A stretch of DNA of 64,000 nucleotides. It comes from Clostridium fungisolvens (GTDB lineage: Bacteria > Bacillota > Clostridia > Clostridiales > Clostridiaceae). A model generated the notes under the pieces. It was not told the origin of the DNA. It did not search any database and was given only the letters and a program-made list of their open reading frames with translations. This document shows positions 44,098 through 51,706 of this stretch, one piece after another (the stretch's first letter is position 1; each line of letters begins with the position of its first letter). The translations under genes and the position numbers were made by a program. Location: positions 744,001 through 808,000 of the forward strand of contig NZ_BLZR01000001.1 of the NCBI RefSeq assembly GCF_014193895.1, given 5' to 3'.

Positions 44098-44146
44098 TTG
44101 ATTTAAAGTTATATTTGTTATATATTATATATAACAAATATAACTT
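44098..44146 (+). promoter_or_regulatory. gntR promoter overlapped by a 41-bp perfect palindrome
   Basis: A palindrome with two perfect 20-bp arms around one central T spans 44106-44146. Its arms begin AAGTTATATTTG and end CAAATATAACTT. It covers the spacer and -10 of a probable promoter, TTGATT (44098-44103), 17-bp spacer, TATATT (44121-44126), and ends 29 bp before the gntR ATG. This strongly suggests autorepression by the encoded YtrA-type regulator. Confidence 0.8.
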
Positions 44147-44175
44147 ATGTAATTAAGAATGAAAGGAAGTGCGGA

Positions 44176-44553
44176 ATGCTGATAAAGATAGATTTTCAAA
44201 GTGAAGTACCTATATATCTCCAATTAAAGAATCAAATTGTCCATGGAATAGCAAGTGGAGAGCTTCAGCCTGAAGAAAGTTTGCCATCCGTTCGTCAAAT
44301 GGCAGAGGATATCGGTATAAATCTCCACACAGTAAATAAAGGATATAATTTATTAAAAGATGAAGGTTTTGTAACAATAGATAGACGCAAGGGAGCTGTG
44401 GTAAATACAATCCCAATAAAGCAAAATGAAAAAGCTACAAATTCACTAAAGGAAGAATTAAAAAACATTATTGCGCAAGCTCATTGTTTTGGAGTTTCTA
44501 AAGAAGATTTTATTAATGAATGTAAAAAATTATATTACGAGTATGAGAAGTGA
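44176..44553 (+). CDS. GntR family regulator, YtrA subfamily
   Basis: 125 residues. The winged helix domain spans 10-76: VPIYLQLKNQIVHGIASGEL, PSVRQMAEDIGINLHTVNKGYNLL and GFVTIDRRKGAVV. A short C-terminal dimerisation tail (KEELKNIIAQAH) marks the YtrA subfamily, which has no ligand-binding domain. Members repress linked membrane-protein or ABC genes. RBS AAGGAAG. Two membrane-protein genes follow on the same strand, and the large palindrome upstream is the likely operator. Confidence 0.9.
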   Translation: MLIKIDFQSEVPIYLQLKNQIVHGIASGELQPEESLPSVRQMAEDIGINLHTVNKGYNLLKDEGFVTIDRRKGAVVNTIPIKQNEKATNSLKEELKNIIAQAHCFGVSKEDFINECKKLYYEYEK

Positions 44554-44572
44554 ACCTTAAGGAGGTTTGTTT

Positions 44573-45703
44573 ATGAATGATTTATTTATTATGAATTTGA
44601 TGTCTACCCTAGTTATAGGATTGTTGTATATTACCTTTTTGCTTACTCCAAAAATGACTAGGAAGGATATAATATTTGGTATTGTAATACCACTAGATAG
44701 AACAAAAGACAAGGAGATTGACGCAGCTACCAAAAGTTATTATGTAGATATCACCATTTTTACTGCTGTTATGGCTGTTCTATATTTTATAGTTGTGAAT
44801 ATTATTTTTACTAATCCAGCAACTTTAGTAGCAGTAGTTTTTATTATAATTTTTGGTTATTTCTTAATATTTTTAAAAGCTAATAATAGAGTTAAAGTCT
44901 ATAAAGCTCAAAACAACTTGTTAGCAAATAAAAAGCAGATGGTTTATGTAAATACAGAAATGTCTCAAAAGTTGAGAAATACTGCGGTAATATCATCATA
45001 TTGGTTTATAATACCTGCAATAATAGCTGTTTCTAATTTAATATTACCATTAATGAAATATGATCAGCTTCCTTCTAAAATAGGAATCCACTGGAATATA
45101 TATGGCGTAGCAGATAACTTCGTTGAAAAATCAGTAGGGTCAGTAATAACAAATGGGATGGTGACAGTAATATTAGTAGGTATACTAGCCTTTGTTAACT
45201 ACTCTATTGCAATTAGTAAAAATAAAATTGATGCAGCTCAGCCTATGTCTTCATCACAAAAATTATATAAATTTAAGAGATTTAATTCAATTATGATATT
45301 TTCATTAAGTTTATTGCTTTCTAGTTTAATAACATTATTTAATTTAAATTCTTTAAATATAGTTTCAGTTGATTTAGGAAAGCTAACTCCAGTATTGATA
45401 GTAGCCTTTGTATTGATAATTTTTGTACCAATATTCTTAACCTTTAAACTTGGCCAAGGAGGAAGCAATTTAAAAACTCAAACTAATGAAGATGTAGACA
45501 ATACTGTTAGTAATATAGATGATGATATATTTTGGAAGCTTGGATCAATATATTATAATCCAAATGATCCTTCACTTTTCGTAGAAAAACGTTTTGGTGT
45601 TGGTTGGACATTAAATTTTGGTAATAAAATTGCCATTGTAATATCAGTGGGATTGGTGATTTTAATACTAGCAATGTCTATATTTCCTTTAATATTTTCT
45701 TAA
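44573..45703 (+). CDS. DUF1648/DUF5808 membrane protein (SdpI-like)
   Basis: 376 residues from ATG 44573 (RBS AAGGAGG). About eight membrane helices. The central LPSKIGIHWNIYGVADNF is the DUF1648 signature shared with SdpI, the immunity protein against the SdpC toxin. The C-terminal DDIFWKLGSIYYNPNDPSLFVEKRFGVGWTLNFG is a DUF5808 domain. It is 19 bp after the gntR stop and 27 bp before the YhfC-like gene. A role in membrane-stress or peptide immunity is inferred from the SdpI relation only. Confidence 0.82.
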   Translation: MNDLFIMNLMSTLVIGLLYITFLLTPKMTRKDIIFGIVIPLDRTKDKEIDAATKSYYVDITIFTAVMAVLYFIVVNIIFTNPATLVAVVFIIIFGYFLIFLKANNRVKVYKAQNNLLANKKQMVYVNTEMSQKLRNTAVISSYWFIIPAIIAVSNLILPLMKYDQLPSKIGIHWNIYGVADNFVEKSVGSVITNGMVTVILVGILAFVNYSIAISKNKIDAAQPMSSSQKLYKFKRFNSIMIFSLSLLLSSLITLFNLNSLNIVSVDLGKLTPVLIVAFVLIIFVPIFLTFKLGQGGSNLKTQTNEDVDNTVSNIDDDIFWKLGSIYYNPNDPSLFVEKRFGVGWTLNFGNKIAIVISVGLVILILAMSIFPLIFS

Positions 45704-45730
45704 TCAATTTTAAAGTAAGGGGTAAATAGA

Positions 45731-46513
45731 ATGGTAAGTAATAGTGTAATTATATCTTTAGTTGTAGTTATGGTTTTATGTTTTGTAGTTCCTATAGGAG
45801 CACTTATTTTCTTTAAAGTAAAAGAGCATTTCTCTATAAAGACCACTTTCGTAGGAATATTAGGCTTTGTGTTATTTAGCCTAGTACTAGAACAGTTAAT
45901 GCATAAGGCTGTAATTTCTTCAAAAATATTAACAGTGGGTACATTAGGCTTTGGTATCTATGGAGCACTTGCTGCGGGAGTTTTTGAAGAAGTTGGACGT
46001 TTTGTAATGTTTAAGACTTTGCTTAAAAGAAATAGGGAGTGGAAAGATGGTATAGGTTATGCAATAGGCCATGGAGGAATAGAGGCAATACTACTCGGTG
46101 GATTGGGCATGGTAAATTCATTAGTGATAGCACTAGCTGTAAATTCAGGTACACTTGGTGTATTGCTAAAAGGACAGAGTTCATCTGTTGCAGATACTGT
46201 AAAGAACTCGGTAGTAAATGCAACTGTTTCAGGGGTAGCACTTGGAGGTGCTGAGAGAGTATTTGCATTTATAATTCAAATAGCGCTTACTTTCGTAGTT
46301 TTATATGGAATAAGACAAAGAAAGAATATATACCTTCTAATAGCTATATTATTACATGCTTTAGTTGATTTTGCACCAGCTTTATATCAATCAAAGATTA
46401 TAACTAGTATTGCAGCTGTAGAAACATTGATATGTATTTTTGCAATAATCGGATTAGTCTTTATAGTTAGAAGTAAAAAAATATTCGAAAGTGCAGAACT
46501 CATCGATAAATAA
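45731..46513 (+). CDS. YhfC family intramembrane protease-like protein
   Basis: 260 residues, about seven helices. Conserved membrane motifs EEVGRFVMF, GHGGIEAILLG and LLHALVDFAPA correspond to the YhfC family, which is related to CAAX-type glutamic intramembrane proteases (Glu, His and Asp/His residues in the membrane). Last gene of the GntR-DUF1648-YhfC operon. This three-gene set recurs in Firmicutes as far as I remember. Substrate unknown. Confidence 0.82.
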   Translation: MVSNSVIISLVVVMVLCFVVPIGALIFFKVKEHFSIKTTFVGILGFVLFSLVLEQLMHKAVISSKILTVGTLGFGIYGALAAGVFEEVGRFVMFKTLLKRNREWKDGIGYAIGHGGIEAILLGGLGMVNSLVIALAVNSGTLGVLLKGQSSSVADTVKNSVVNATVSGVALGGAERVFAFIIQIALTFVVLYGIRQRKNIYLLIAILLHALVDFAPALYQSKIITSIAAVETLICIFAIIGLVFIVRSKKIFESAELIDK

Positions 46514-46619
46514 TAGAAATAAATATATAATAAAGAATATAAATCTAATTACTAAGTAGTGAATCTTTAGATTTAAACCGATCATAATAAATCAAATAGA
46601 ATACTAATATAAAATTATA

Positions 46620-46666
46620 GACCATGCAAATAAAGGAGCAAGCTCCTCTATTTGCATGGTCTTTTT
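46620..46666. terminator. strong bidirectional terminator
   Basis: GACCATGCAAATA pairs with TATTTGCATGGTC, with an inner GGAG/CTCC stem and TTTTT on the + strand. It lies between the YhfC-like gene and the convergent GGDEF gene. Confidence 0.9.
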
Positions 46667-46675
46667 CTGTTAAGT

Positions 46676-47752
46676 TTAGCAAACTTTGTTCCTACCTGTG
46701 CGTTTTGCAAGATATAAAGCATCATCAGCTGCATCTAAGATATTACTAATATTAACTACTGAATCAGGATAAGAAGCTACTCCTATAGAAACTGTTACAT
46801 GGATTTGCTTATTATCCTCAATTGTAAATAAGGCTTCTTCTACATTCTTTCTGATACGTTCTGCAATTTCGGTTGCATGCTTACAATTACAATCAAGTAA
46901 AATTGCGGTGAATTCTTCTCCACCATTTCTAGAAACTATGTCAAAGCTTCTGCAAGAATTCATTAGTATATCACTAAACTGCTTCAAAACCAAGTCGCCA
47001 GATGAATGGCCATAGGTATCATTTACTTTTTTAAAAAAATCTATATCTAGCATAAGAATTGATAGGTGTTCATTTTTTTCCATAGCATTATTTATAAGTT
47101 TATTTAACATATGATCAAAAGACCTTACATTATTAAGTCCCGTAAGAAAATCTTTAGTAGATTCATATTTTAGCTTTCTATTAAGAGCATTCATTTTACT
47201 TATGTAGTCTAACATGTAATATACTAAAATGCATACAATTATATTGGCGATTATATAGTTTTTCAACACCTCTAAAAGTACAGTGTAGTTCGAGATAAGT
47301 ATTGAAAAAACAATGAGACCATAAAGTAAGTTGAATAAAAACATTTGAACAAACTTTACTTTAAAGCTTGTTTTAAATCTATATATAATACTATAAGCTA
47401 ATAATAAAACAATTAAGCCTAAGGAGCCTATAATAGAAGCTTCATTTACCCCATAATAACCAATTCTAAATATAACAATCAATGTTGTAGTTATAAGGTT
47501 AGATAAAAATCCCCCGTAAATTGAAGAGATTATCATGGCTATTATTCTCAAATCTAAGTGTATTTTATCGTATATCGTAATGCTGTAAAATACTAGCACA
47601 CATCCTGCTAAACCTGTTATTAATCCTAATAGTAGTTTATCCTTTATTGAAAGATCACATGATAAATTTATATTTCTATTTTGAAATAATTGATTTCCTA
47701 GAAAAATAAAGCTTATAAGAATAGTAGCGTTTACAAATAGTAAACTAATCAT
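46676..47752 (-). CDS. membrane diguanylate cyclase (GGDEF)
   Basis: 358 residues from the ATG at 47752, 6 nt after GGAGGTGA. Five or six N-terminal helices resemble the 5TM-5TMR_LYT sensor (GLITGLAGCVLVFYSI, IIAMIISSIYGGFLSNL). The cyclase domain begins near 198 (STKDFLTGLNNVRSFD), with LDIDFFKKVNDTYGH and an intact GGEEF at 277-281. The inhibitory I-site RSFD (268-271) lies five residues before it. It makes c-di-GMP from two GTP at the membrane. This enzyme could feed the two c-di-GMP riboswitches at 24.6 and 29.8 kb. Confidence 0.92.
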   Translation of the reverse strand: MISLLFVNATILISFIFLGNQLFQNRNINLSCDLSIKDKLLLGLITGLAGCVLVFYSITIYDKIHLDLRIIAMIISSIYGGFLSNLITTTLIVIFRIGYYGVNEASIIGSLGLIVLLLAYSIIYRFKTSFKVKFVQMFLFNLLYGLIVFSILISNYTVLLEVLKNYIIANIIVCILVYYMLDYISKMNALNRKLKYESTKDFLTGLNNVRSFDHMLNKLINNAMEKNEHLSILMLDIDFFKKVNDTYGHSSGDLVLKQFSDILMNSCRSFDIVSRNGGEEFTAILLDCNCKHATEIAERIRKNVEEALFTIEDNKQIHVTVSIGVASYPDSVVNISNILDAADDALYLAKRTGRNKVC

Positions 47753-47917
47753 ATAACTCACCTCCAAGCAAAATTGTTATACCAAAATTATAGCATAGCT
47801 TGGACAAATATTGGATATATAAAAAATAATTATCAATAAATAAAAATTATCCATAATTACCATATAGTTCATAAATGAAATTCGTATTAACATAGTAATG
47901 GGCAAATATAAATAGGT

Positions 47918-47945
47918 ATTAAAACTGTGCTAATACAGTTTTAAT
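47918..47945 (+). promoter_or_regulatory. palindromic operator ACTGT-N6-ACAGT upstream of MATE gene
   Basis: ATTAAAACTGT and ACAGTTTTAAT form perfect 11-bp arms around GCTAAT. A TTGACA lies 29 bp downstream (47975-47980), although its -10 is poor. Same core as at 18516 and 50061. Confidence 0.6.
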
Positions 47946-48043
47946 AAAAACTAATATTTAAAAGCTCACTTATATTGACAGTAAGAGTTATAATAAAATG
48001 ATATTAGTATCATTGAAATAACTATTTAATACTATTTAAGAAA

Positions 48044-48154
48044 GGCGCAAATAGGAACTTGGCGATTGAGTAATAAATATTTATCGTTTGCGCCACATAA
48101 GTAAAGATAAATATTTATTGTTTATATTTCGTACAAGAAGCCTATTAATAGGTG
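48044..48154 (+). promoter_or_regulatory. structured leader of the MATE gene
   Basis: GGCGCAAA (48044-48051) pairs with TTTGCGCC (48087-48094) around a 35-nt partly paired interior. The sequence ATAAATATTTATYGTTT occurs twice (48073-48089 and 48107-48123), so the 3' half of the hairpin has a competitor copy. Last, CCTATTAATAGG (48141-48152) is a palindrome that overlaps the AGGTG ribosome binding site. This looks like a regulatory RNA leader that I cannot assign to a known class. Confidence 0.45.
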
Positions 48155-48159
48155 AAAAA

Positions 48160-49512
48160 ATGAAGTTTATCCGTAAAGATATCATCACTATGACACTGCC
48201 AATTCTCGCAGAGCAGCTATTTGTAATGTCTATGGGAATGGTAAACACCATGATGGCAGGTCACATAGGAAAAGAAGCTGTTTCAGCAATTGGTATGGTA
48301 GACTCAGTAAACAATATATTCATAGCTTTTTTTTCAGCACTAGCAATTGGAGGAATGGTTGTAGTAGCTCAATTTATAGGACAAGGAAATACAAAAAAAG
48401 CAAATGAATCTATGAAACAAGCACTGTACTCTGGAGTATTTATAACGCTAATAATTACACTTTTAATGTTTATATTTAAAGAACCACTAATAAAGCTTCT
48501 TTTTGGATCTGTAGACCATGAGGTTATGCATTCAACAGATAAGTACTTATCTATAACACTTTTAACTTATCCATTTATAACTATAGATCTAATCTGCAAT
48601 GGTATCCTTAGAGGAGCAGGAGATACAAAAACGCCTATGAAGATAACTATTTTTATGAACATTATGAATGTAGCTTTTACTTTCTCTTTTATAAACATAG
48701 TAAAGCTAGGGGTTACAGGAGCGGCAATAGGTATAGCTTTAGCTAGAGTAATTGGTGCGTTACTTGTGTTAAGTGTTTTACTAAGAGGATCAAAGATCAT
48801 TAAGTTGACAGAAATAAAGAAATTCAAACCTAATAAAAGCTTGCTTACTCCTATATTTTCAGTTGGGTTACCAGCTAGTGTTGAATCTTTGGTATTTAAC
48901 GGAGGTAAACTAATAACACAAATATATATTGTTAATATGGGAACTGCGGTTATAGCTGCAAACTCTATAACCAGCTCTATTGGTGGAATGATAAATATAC
49001 CAGGAAATGCTTTATGTGTTACTGCTACAGCATTAGTAGGTCAATACATGGGAAGAGGGGATAGTAAGGAAGCTGAAAGAACTCTAGCATATATCACTAA
49101 ACTTGCAACAGTTGCTTTAACAATTATGGCACTGGCGGTCTTGCCTTTTTCAAGAATACTTCCTTCACTATATACTAGTGATCAAGAAATAGTTAATCTC
49201 AGTGCTCATGTGTGCAGACTATATTCTATCTTTACTCCGGTTTGGGCAATTGCCTTTGTGTTGCCATCGGGCTTGAAAGGTGCAGGGGATGGTAAGTATA
49301 CAATGATTACGTCATTTATAGGTATGTGGGCTTTTAGAGTTACTATGGGATACTTGATAGGGGTAACTTTACACTTTGGACTTGCAGGTGTATGGATGGG
49401 AATGTTCATAGACTGGGTAGTTAGAGGAATCTTATATTTCCTTAGATTTGTAAGAGGAAAGTGGAAGAATCGTGTAGTAATTCAAAGAAAAGTTGAGGTA
49501 ACCTCAGCATAA
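48160..49512 (+). CDS. MATE family efflux transporter
   Basis: 450 residues from ATG 48160. The frame upstream runs through the leader hairpin and has no RBS. Two MatE domains with about 12 helices: MKFIRKDIITMTLPILAEQLF, GMVNTMMAGHIGKEAVSAIGMVD and LRGAGDTKTPMKIT, then VGLPASVESLVFNGGKL. Cation-coupled exporter of unknown substrate. It is only distantly similar to the pump at 22540. Monocistronic with a terminator. Control may act at the upstream palindrome and through the leader. Confidence 0.9.
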   Translation: MKFIRKDIITMTLPILAEQLFVMSMGMVNTMMAGHIGKEAVSAIGMVDSVNNIFIAFFSALAIGGMVVVAQFIGQGNTKKANESMKQALYSGVFITLIITLLMFIFKEPLIKLLFGSVDHEVMHSTDKYLSITLLTYPFITIDLICNGILRGAGDTKTPMKITIFMNIMNVAFTFSFINIVKLGVTGAAIGIALARVIGALLVLSVLLRGSKIIKLTEIKKFKPNKSLLTPIFSVGLPASVESLVFNGGKLITQIYIVNMGTAVIAANSITSSIGGMINIPGNALCVTATALVGQYMGRGDSKEAERTLAYITKLATVALTIMALAVLPFSRILPSLYTSDQEIVNLSAHVCRLYSIFTPVWAIAFVLPSGLKGAGDGKYTMITSFIGMWAFRVTMGYLIGVTLHFGLAGVWMGMFIDWVVRGILYFLRFVRGKWKNRVVIQRKVEVTSA

Positions 49513-49558
49513 ATTATTTAAGCATCAGTAATAATTAGTATATTGAATAGATCAATAG

Positions 49559-49590
49559 AAAATCCACAGTAAGGGAACTGTGGATTTTTT
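49559..49590 (+). terminator. intrinsic terminator
   Basis: AAATCCACAGT pairs with ACTGTGGATTT, then TTTT. Confidence 0.9.
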
Positions 49591-49640
49591 TATTTTCATT
49601 ATATATTTAAATAAAGGGAAATCAAAATTCTTAGGGATAT

Positions 49641-49690
49641 GGATGTACCGCTTCATATTAAAGATAGATATCGGATCGAAGTGGTACATC
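49641..49690 (+). repeat. R1 hairpin repeat, short copy C
   Basis: GATGTACCGCTTC (49642-49654) and GAAGTGGTACATC (49678-49690) are inverted arms with one mismatch. It ends 4 bp from the SemiSWEET stop codon, mirroring copy A after the isomerase gene. Confidence 0.75.
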
Positions 49691-49694
49691 TATA

Positions 49695-49964
49695 TTAACT
49701 TTCATTAAATTTTCTAACATTATCAAACTTATATTTTAATATTATTGATGCTAAGATCAAGGTTACTGCATTTGCTGATATTATAGCAATATCTTTTATG
49801 TATGCACCATAGATTAACCAACAGAATACACCAATTGTAAAAAGAAGATACATAACGAAAGATATGCCTGCAGTATCTTTTGTTTTTATTGTCTTTACTG
49901 CTTGAGGAACAAAGGAAACGGTTGTTAAAATTGCCGCTATTATACTTATAAATTTAAAAAACAT
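49695..49964 (-). CDS. SemiSWEET/PQ-loop sugar transporter
   Basis: 89 residues with three membrane helices and one PQ-loop repeat (VSFVPQAVKTIKTKDTAGIS), the size and layout of bacterial SemiSWEETs, which dimerise to form a sugar uniporter. RBS GAGGGC region precedes the ATG. The gene is bracketed by R1 copies C and D, and an ACTGT-N6-ACAGT site lies 97 bp upstream of its start. Confidence 0.88.
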   Translation of the reverse strand: MFFKFISIIAAILTTVSFVPQAVKTIKTKDTAGISFVMYLLFTIGVFCWLIYGAYIKDIAIISANAVTLILASIILKYKFDNVRKFNES

Positions 49965-50060
49965 AATGCCCTCCTTCGATATATAAACTTTATTTATTGT
50001 GGTGCTTTACAAGCTAAGTTTATTATATAAATGGGGACATTTCAATTGTTAAAGTTTATT

Positions 50061-50076
50061 ACTGTGCTGGTACAGT
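50061..50076 (-). promoter_or_regulatory. palindromic ACTGT-N6-ACAGT site upstream of SemiSWEET
   Basis: ACTGT-GCTGGT-ACAGT. Third occurrence of the core also found at 18516-18531 and 47924-47939. It lies upstream of the SemiSWEET gene (minus strand). Confidence 0.5.
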
Positions 50077-50086
50077 TACGACGTAT

Positions 50087-50180
50087 AGATAAACTACTTC
50101 AATCACTGGGCTCCAAATAAAGATTTCGATGATTCTACGAATCTTTATTTGGATAAATCCTAATATGAAGTAGTTTATCT
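50087..50180 (+). repeat. R1 hairpin repeat, copy D (94 bp)
   Basis: AGATAAACTACTTCA (50087-50101) and TGAAGTAGTTTATCT (50166-50180) are perfect 15-bp arms. An inner perfect stem CCAAATAAAGATT/AATCTTTATTTGG differs in sequence from the inner stem of copies A and B. It lies between the SemiSWEET gene and the serine hydrolase gene. Confidence 0.85.
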
Positions 50181-50211
50181 GTATATTACATAAATTATTA
50201 GATGACATTAA

Positions 50212-51378
50212 CTAGAGTGAACCATATATGACATTTCTAAGTCTTGGTTGATGGTAGGCTTCGAAGTTAGGAAACATTTGCTGCATGTAAACAGCAGAGA
50301 GCTTTTCTTTAGGGTCTATCATAACCCAAGTACCAGCCATCCCACACCAGCCAAATTCTCCTACAGAACTGTTTGAACCAGCCTTTACTTTGTCTATCAT
50401 TACTCTTACACCAAGGCCATACCCGTAACCAGCCTGATAAGGCCAATCAAAATCCAATATTTGTTCTGGGCTTAGATGATTTGTAGACATGAGCTCAATG
50501 GTTTTAGAACTAAGTATTTTAATTCCGTTTAGCTCACCTCCATTGGCTAGCATCTGAGCAAAACGACTGTAGTCACTTAAAGTAGACAATAGACCTGCAC
50601 CACCACTTTCAAAAATAGCATCAGGTTTATAATTTACATCCATATTGGTGATCTTTGTTAAGATTCCATCTTCTGAACGATTGTAGAGACAACATAACCT
50701 ATGAAGTTTATCTTCTGGAATCCTGAAAAAAGTATCTTTCATTTCTAGAGGAGTGAAGATTTCATCCTTAAAAAATTGACTTAAACTTTTGCTAGATACA
50801 ACTTCAATTAAGGCACCAAGAATATCATGACTATAGCCATATTGCCAATGGGTTCCAGGATCGAAAGCTAGTGGTACTGTTGCAATTGCTTTTGAGAAAT
50901 CTCTAATATTATATTTTTCGCCAGAAGAGAATTTATGAGCAAAATCTTTTTCTATTTTTGAAATGCATCGTGCGGTTTCAATGTTATCGCCTGGATAAGT
51001 TAAGCCAGAAGACATGGTGAAAAGATCTTTTATGGTTATTGGTTTTGATGCAGGCGAGGTATACAAAGCTCCATATGGAGTATATCTATGGACTAAAGAG
51101 TTTTTGAACTCAGGAAGATATTCATCTATGGGATCATTAAGAAGAAAAAGACCTTTTTCATATAAAATAAGTGCAGCAACACAGGTAATAACTTTGGTCA
51201 TTGAATAAATTCTATATATAGTGTTTTCTGATATTAGTGTTTTATTTTCTAAATCTGAAAATCCTACAAAATTGCTATATTTCTGGCTTCTGTTTTGAAA
51301 CACTGAGCAGGAACATCCAGCAGGACCTTTTTCTACAAAACTTTTCAATAATGGAGTAAGCCTTTCAAACTGACTCAT
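50212..51378 (-). CDS. serine hydrolase, class C beta-lactamase fold
   Basis: 388 residues from the ATG at 51378 (RBS AAAAGGAGG). A Beta-lactamase (PF00144-type) domain with YSMTKV (Ser-x-x-Lys nucleophile motif), YGYSHDILG (the Tyr motif region) and a C-terminal GEFGWCGMAGTW. Members are esterases, D-aminopeptidases or DD-peptidases more often than true beta-lactamases. No signal peptide, so probably a cytoplasmic esterase such as EstB-like enzymes. Monocistronic. Confidence 0.85.
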   Translation of the reverse strand: MSQFERLTPLLKSFVEKGPAGCSCSVFQNRSQKYSNFVGFSDLENKTLISENTIYRIYSMTKVITCVAALILYEKGLFLLNDPIDEYLPEFKNSLVHRYTPYGALYTSPASKPITIKDLFTMSSGLTYPGDNIETARCISKIEKDFAHKFSSGEKYNIRDFSKAIATVPLAFDPGTHWQYGYSHDILGALIEVVSSKSLSQFFKDEIFTPLEMKDTFFRIPEDKLHRLCCLYNRSEDGILTKITNMDVNYKPDAIFESGGAGLLSTLSDYSRFAQMLANGGELNGIKILSSKTIELMSTNHLSPEQILDFDWPYQAGYGYGLGVRVMIDKVKAGSNSSVGEFGWCGMAGTWVMIDPKEKLSAVYMQQMFPNFEAYHQPRLRNVIYGSL

Positions 51379-51543
51379 ATAAAAGCCTCCTTTTAAAAAT
51401 CTATATAGGGAAATTATAGTATTAACGTTTACAGCTATCAATATTTCATTGAATTATTTCAAAACTTTGTAAAATGATACAAAAGTATAATTGACTAAGA
51501 AGCATTTTTACAAACAAAAAAATAAAGTTAGACTATTAATTAT

Positions 51544-51641
51544 AGAGTTCCTAACTCAACTATTAATTTATACATGCCCGAAAATCCCCAGAAGCCGAGA
51601 TTTTCGAACAAGTATAAATTAAGTTTCGATACAGGAACTCT
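51544..51641 (+). repeat. R2 hairpin repeat, copy a (98 bp)
   Basis: Terminal arms AGAGTTCCT (51544-51552) and AGGAACTCT (51633-51641), then TTAATTTATAC/GTATAAATTAA and CGAAAATC/GATTTTCG nested stems. Exactly the length of copy b. The terminal pair GAG/CTC here replaces GGG/CCC in copy b, a paired change. The remaining part of the 328-bp gap 51379-51706 shows nothing else. Confidence 0.85.
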
Positions 51642-51706
51642 CTAGATCTAACTTTATTTTAGTTTGATGAAATAATAAATTAAATGGTTAAAGTTTACTT
51701 TTACAG

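Noticed and set aside
46039..46254. 71-codon frame inside the YhfC-like gene
   Set aside because: Arg/Cys/Trp-rich shadow frame without RBS; the YhfC membrane motifs define the true frame.
50212..51378. Antibiotic-resistance beta-lactamase
   Set aside because: The fold and Ser-x-x-Lys motif are shared by many esterases, there is no signal peptide, and typical AmpC features (Tyr-Ala-Asn, Lys-Thr-Gly) are not clear.
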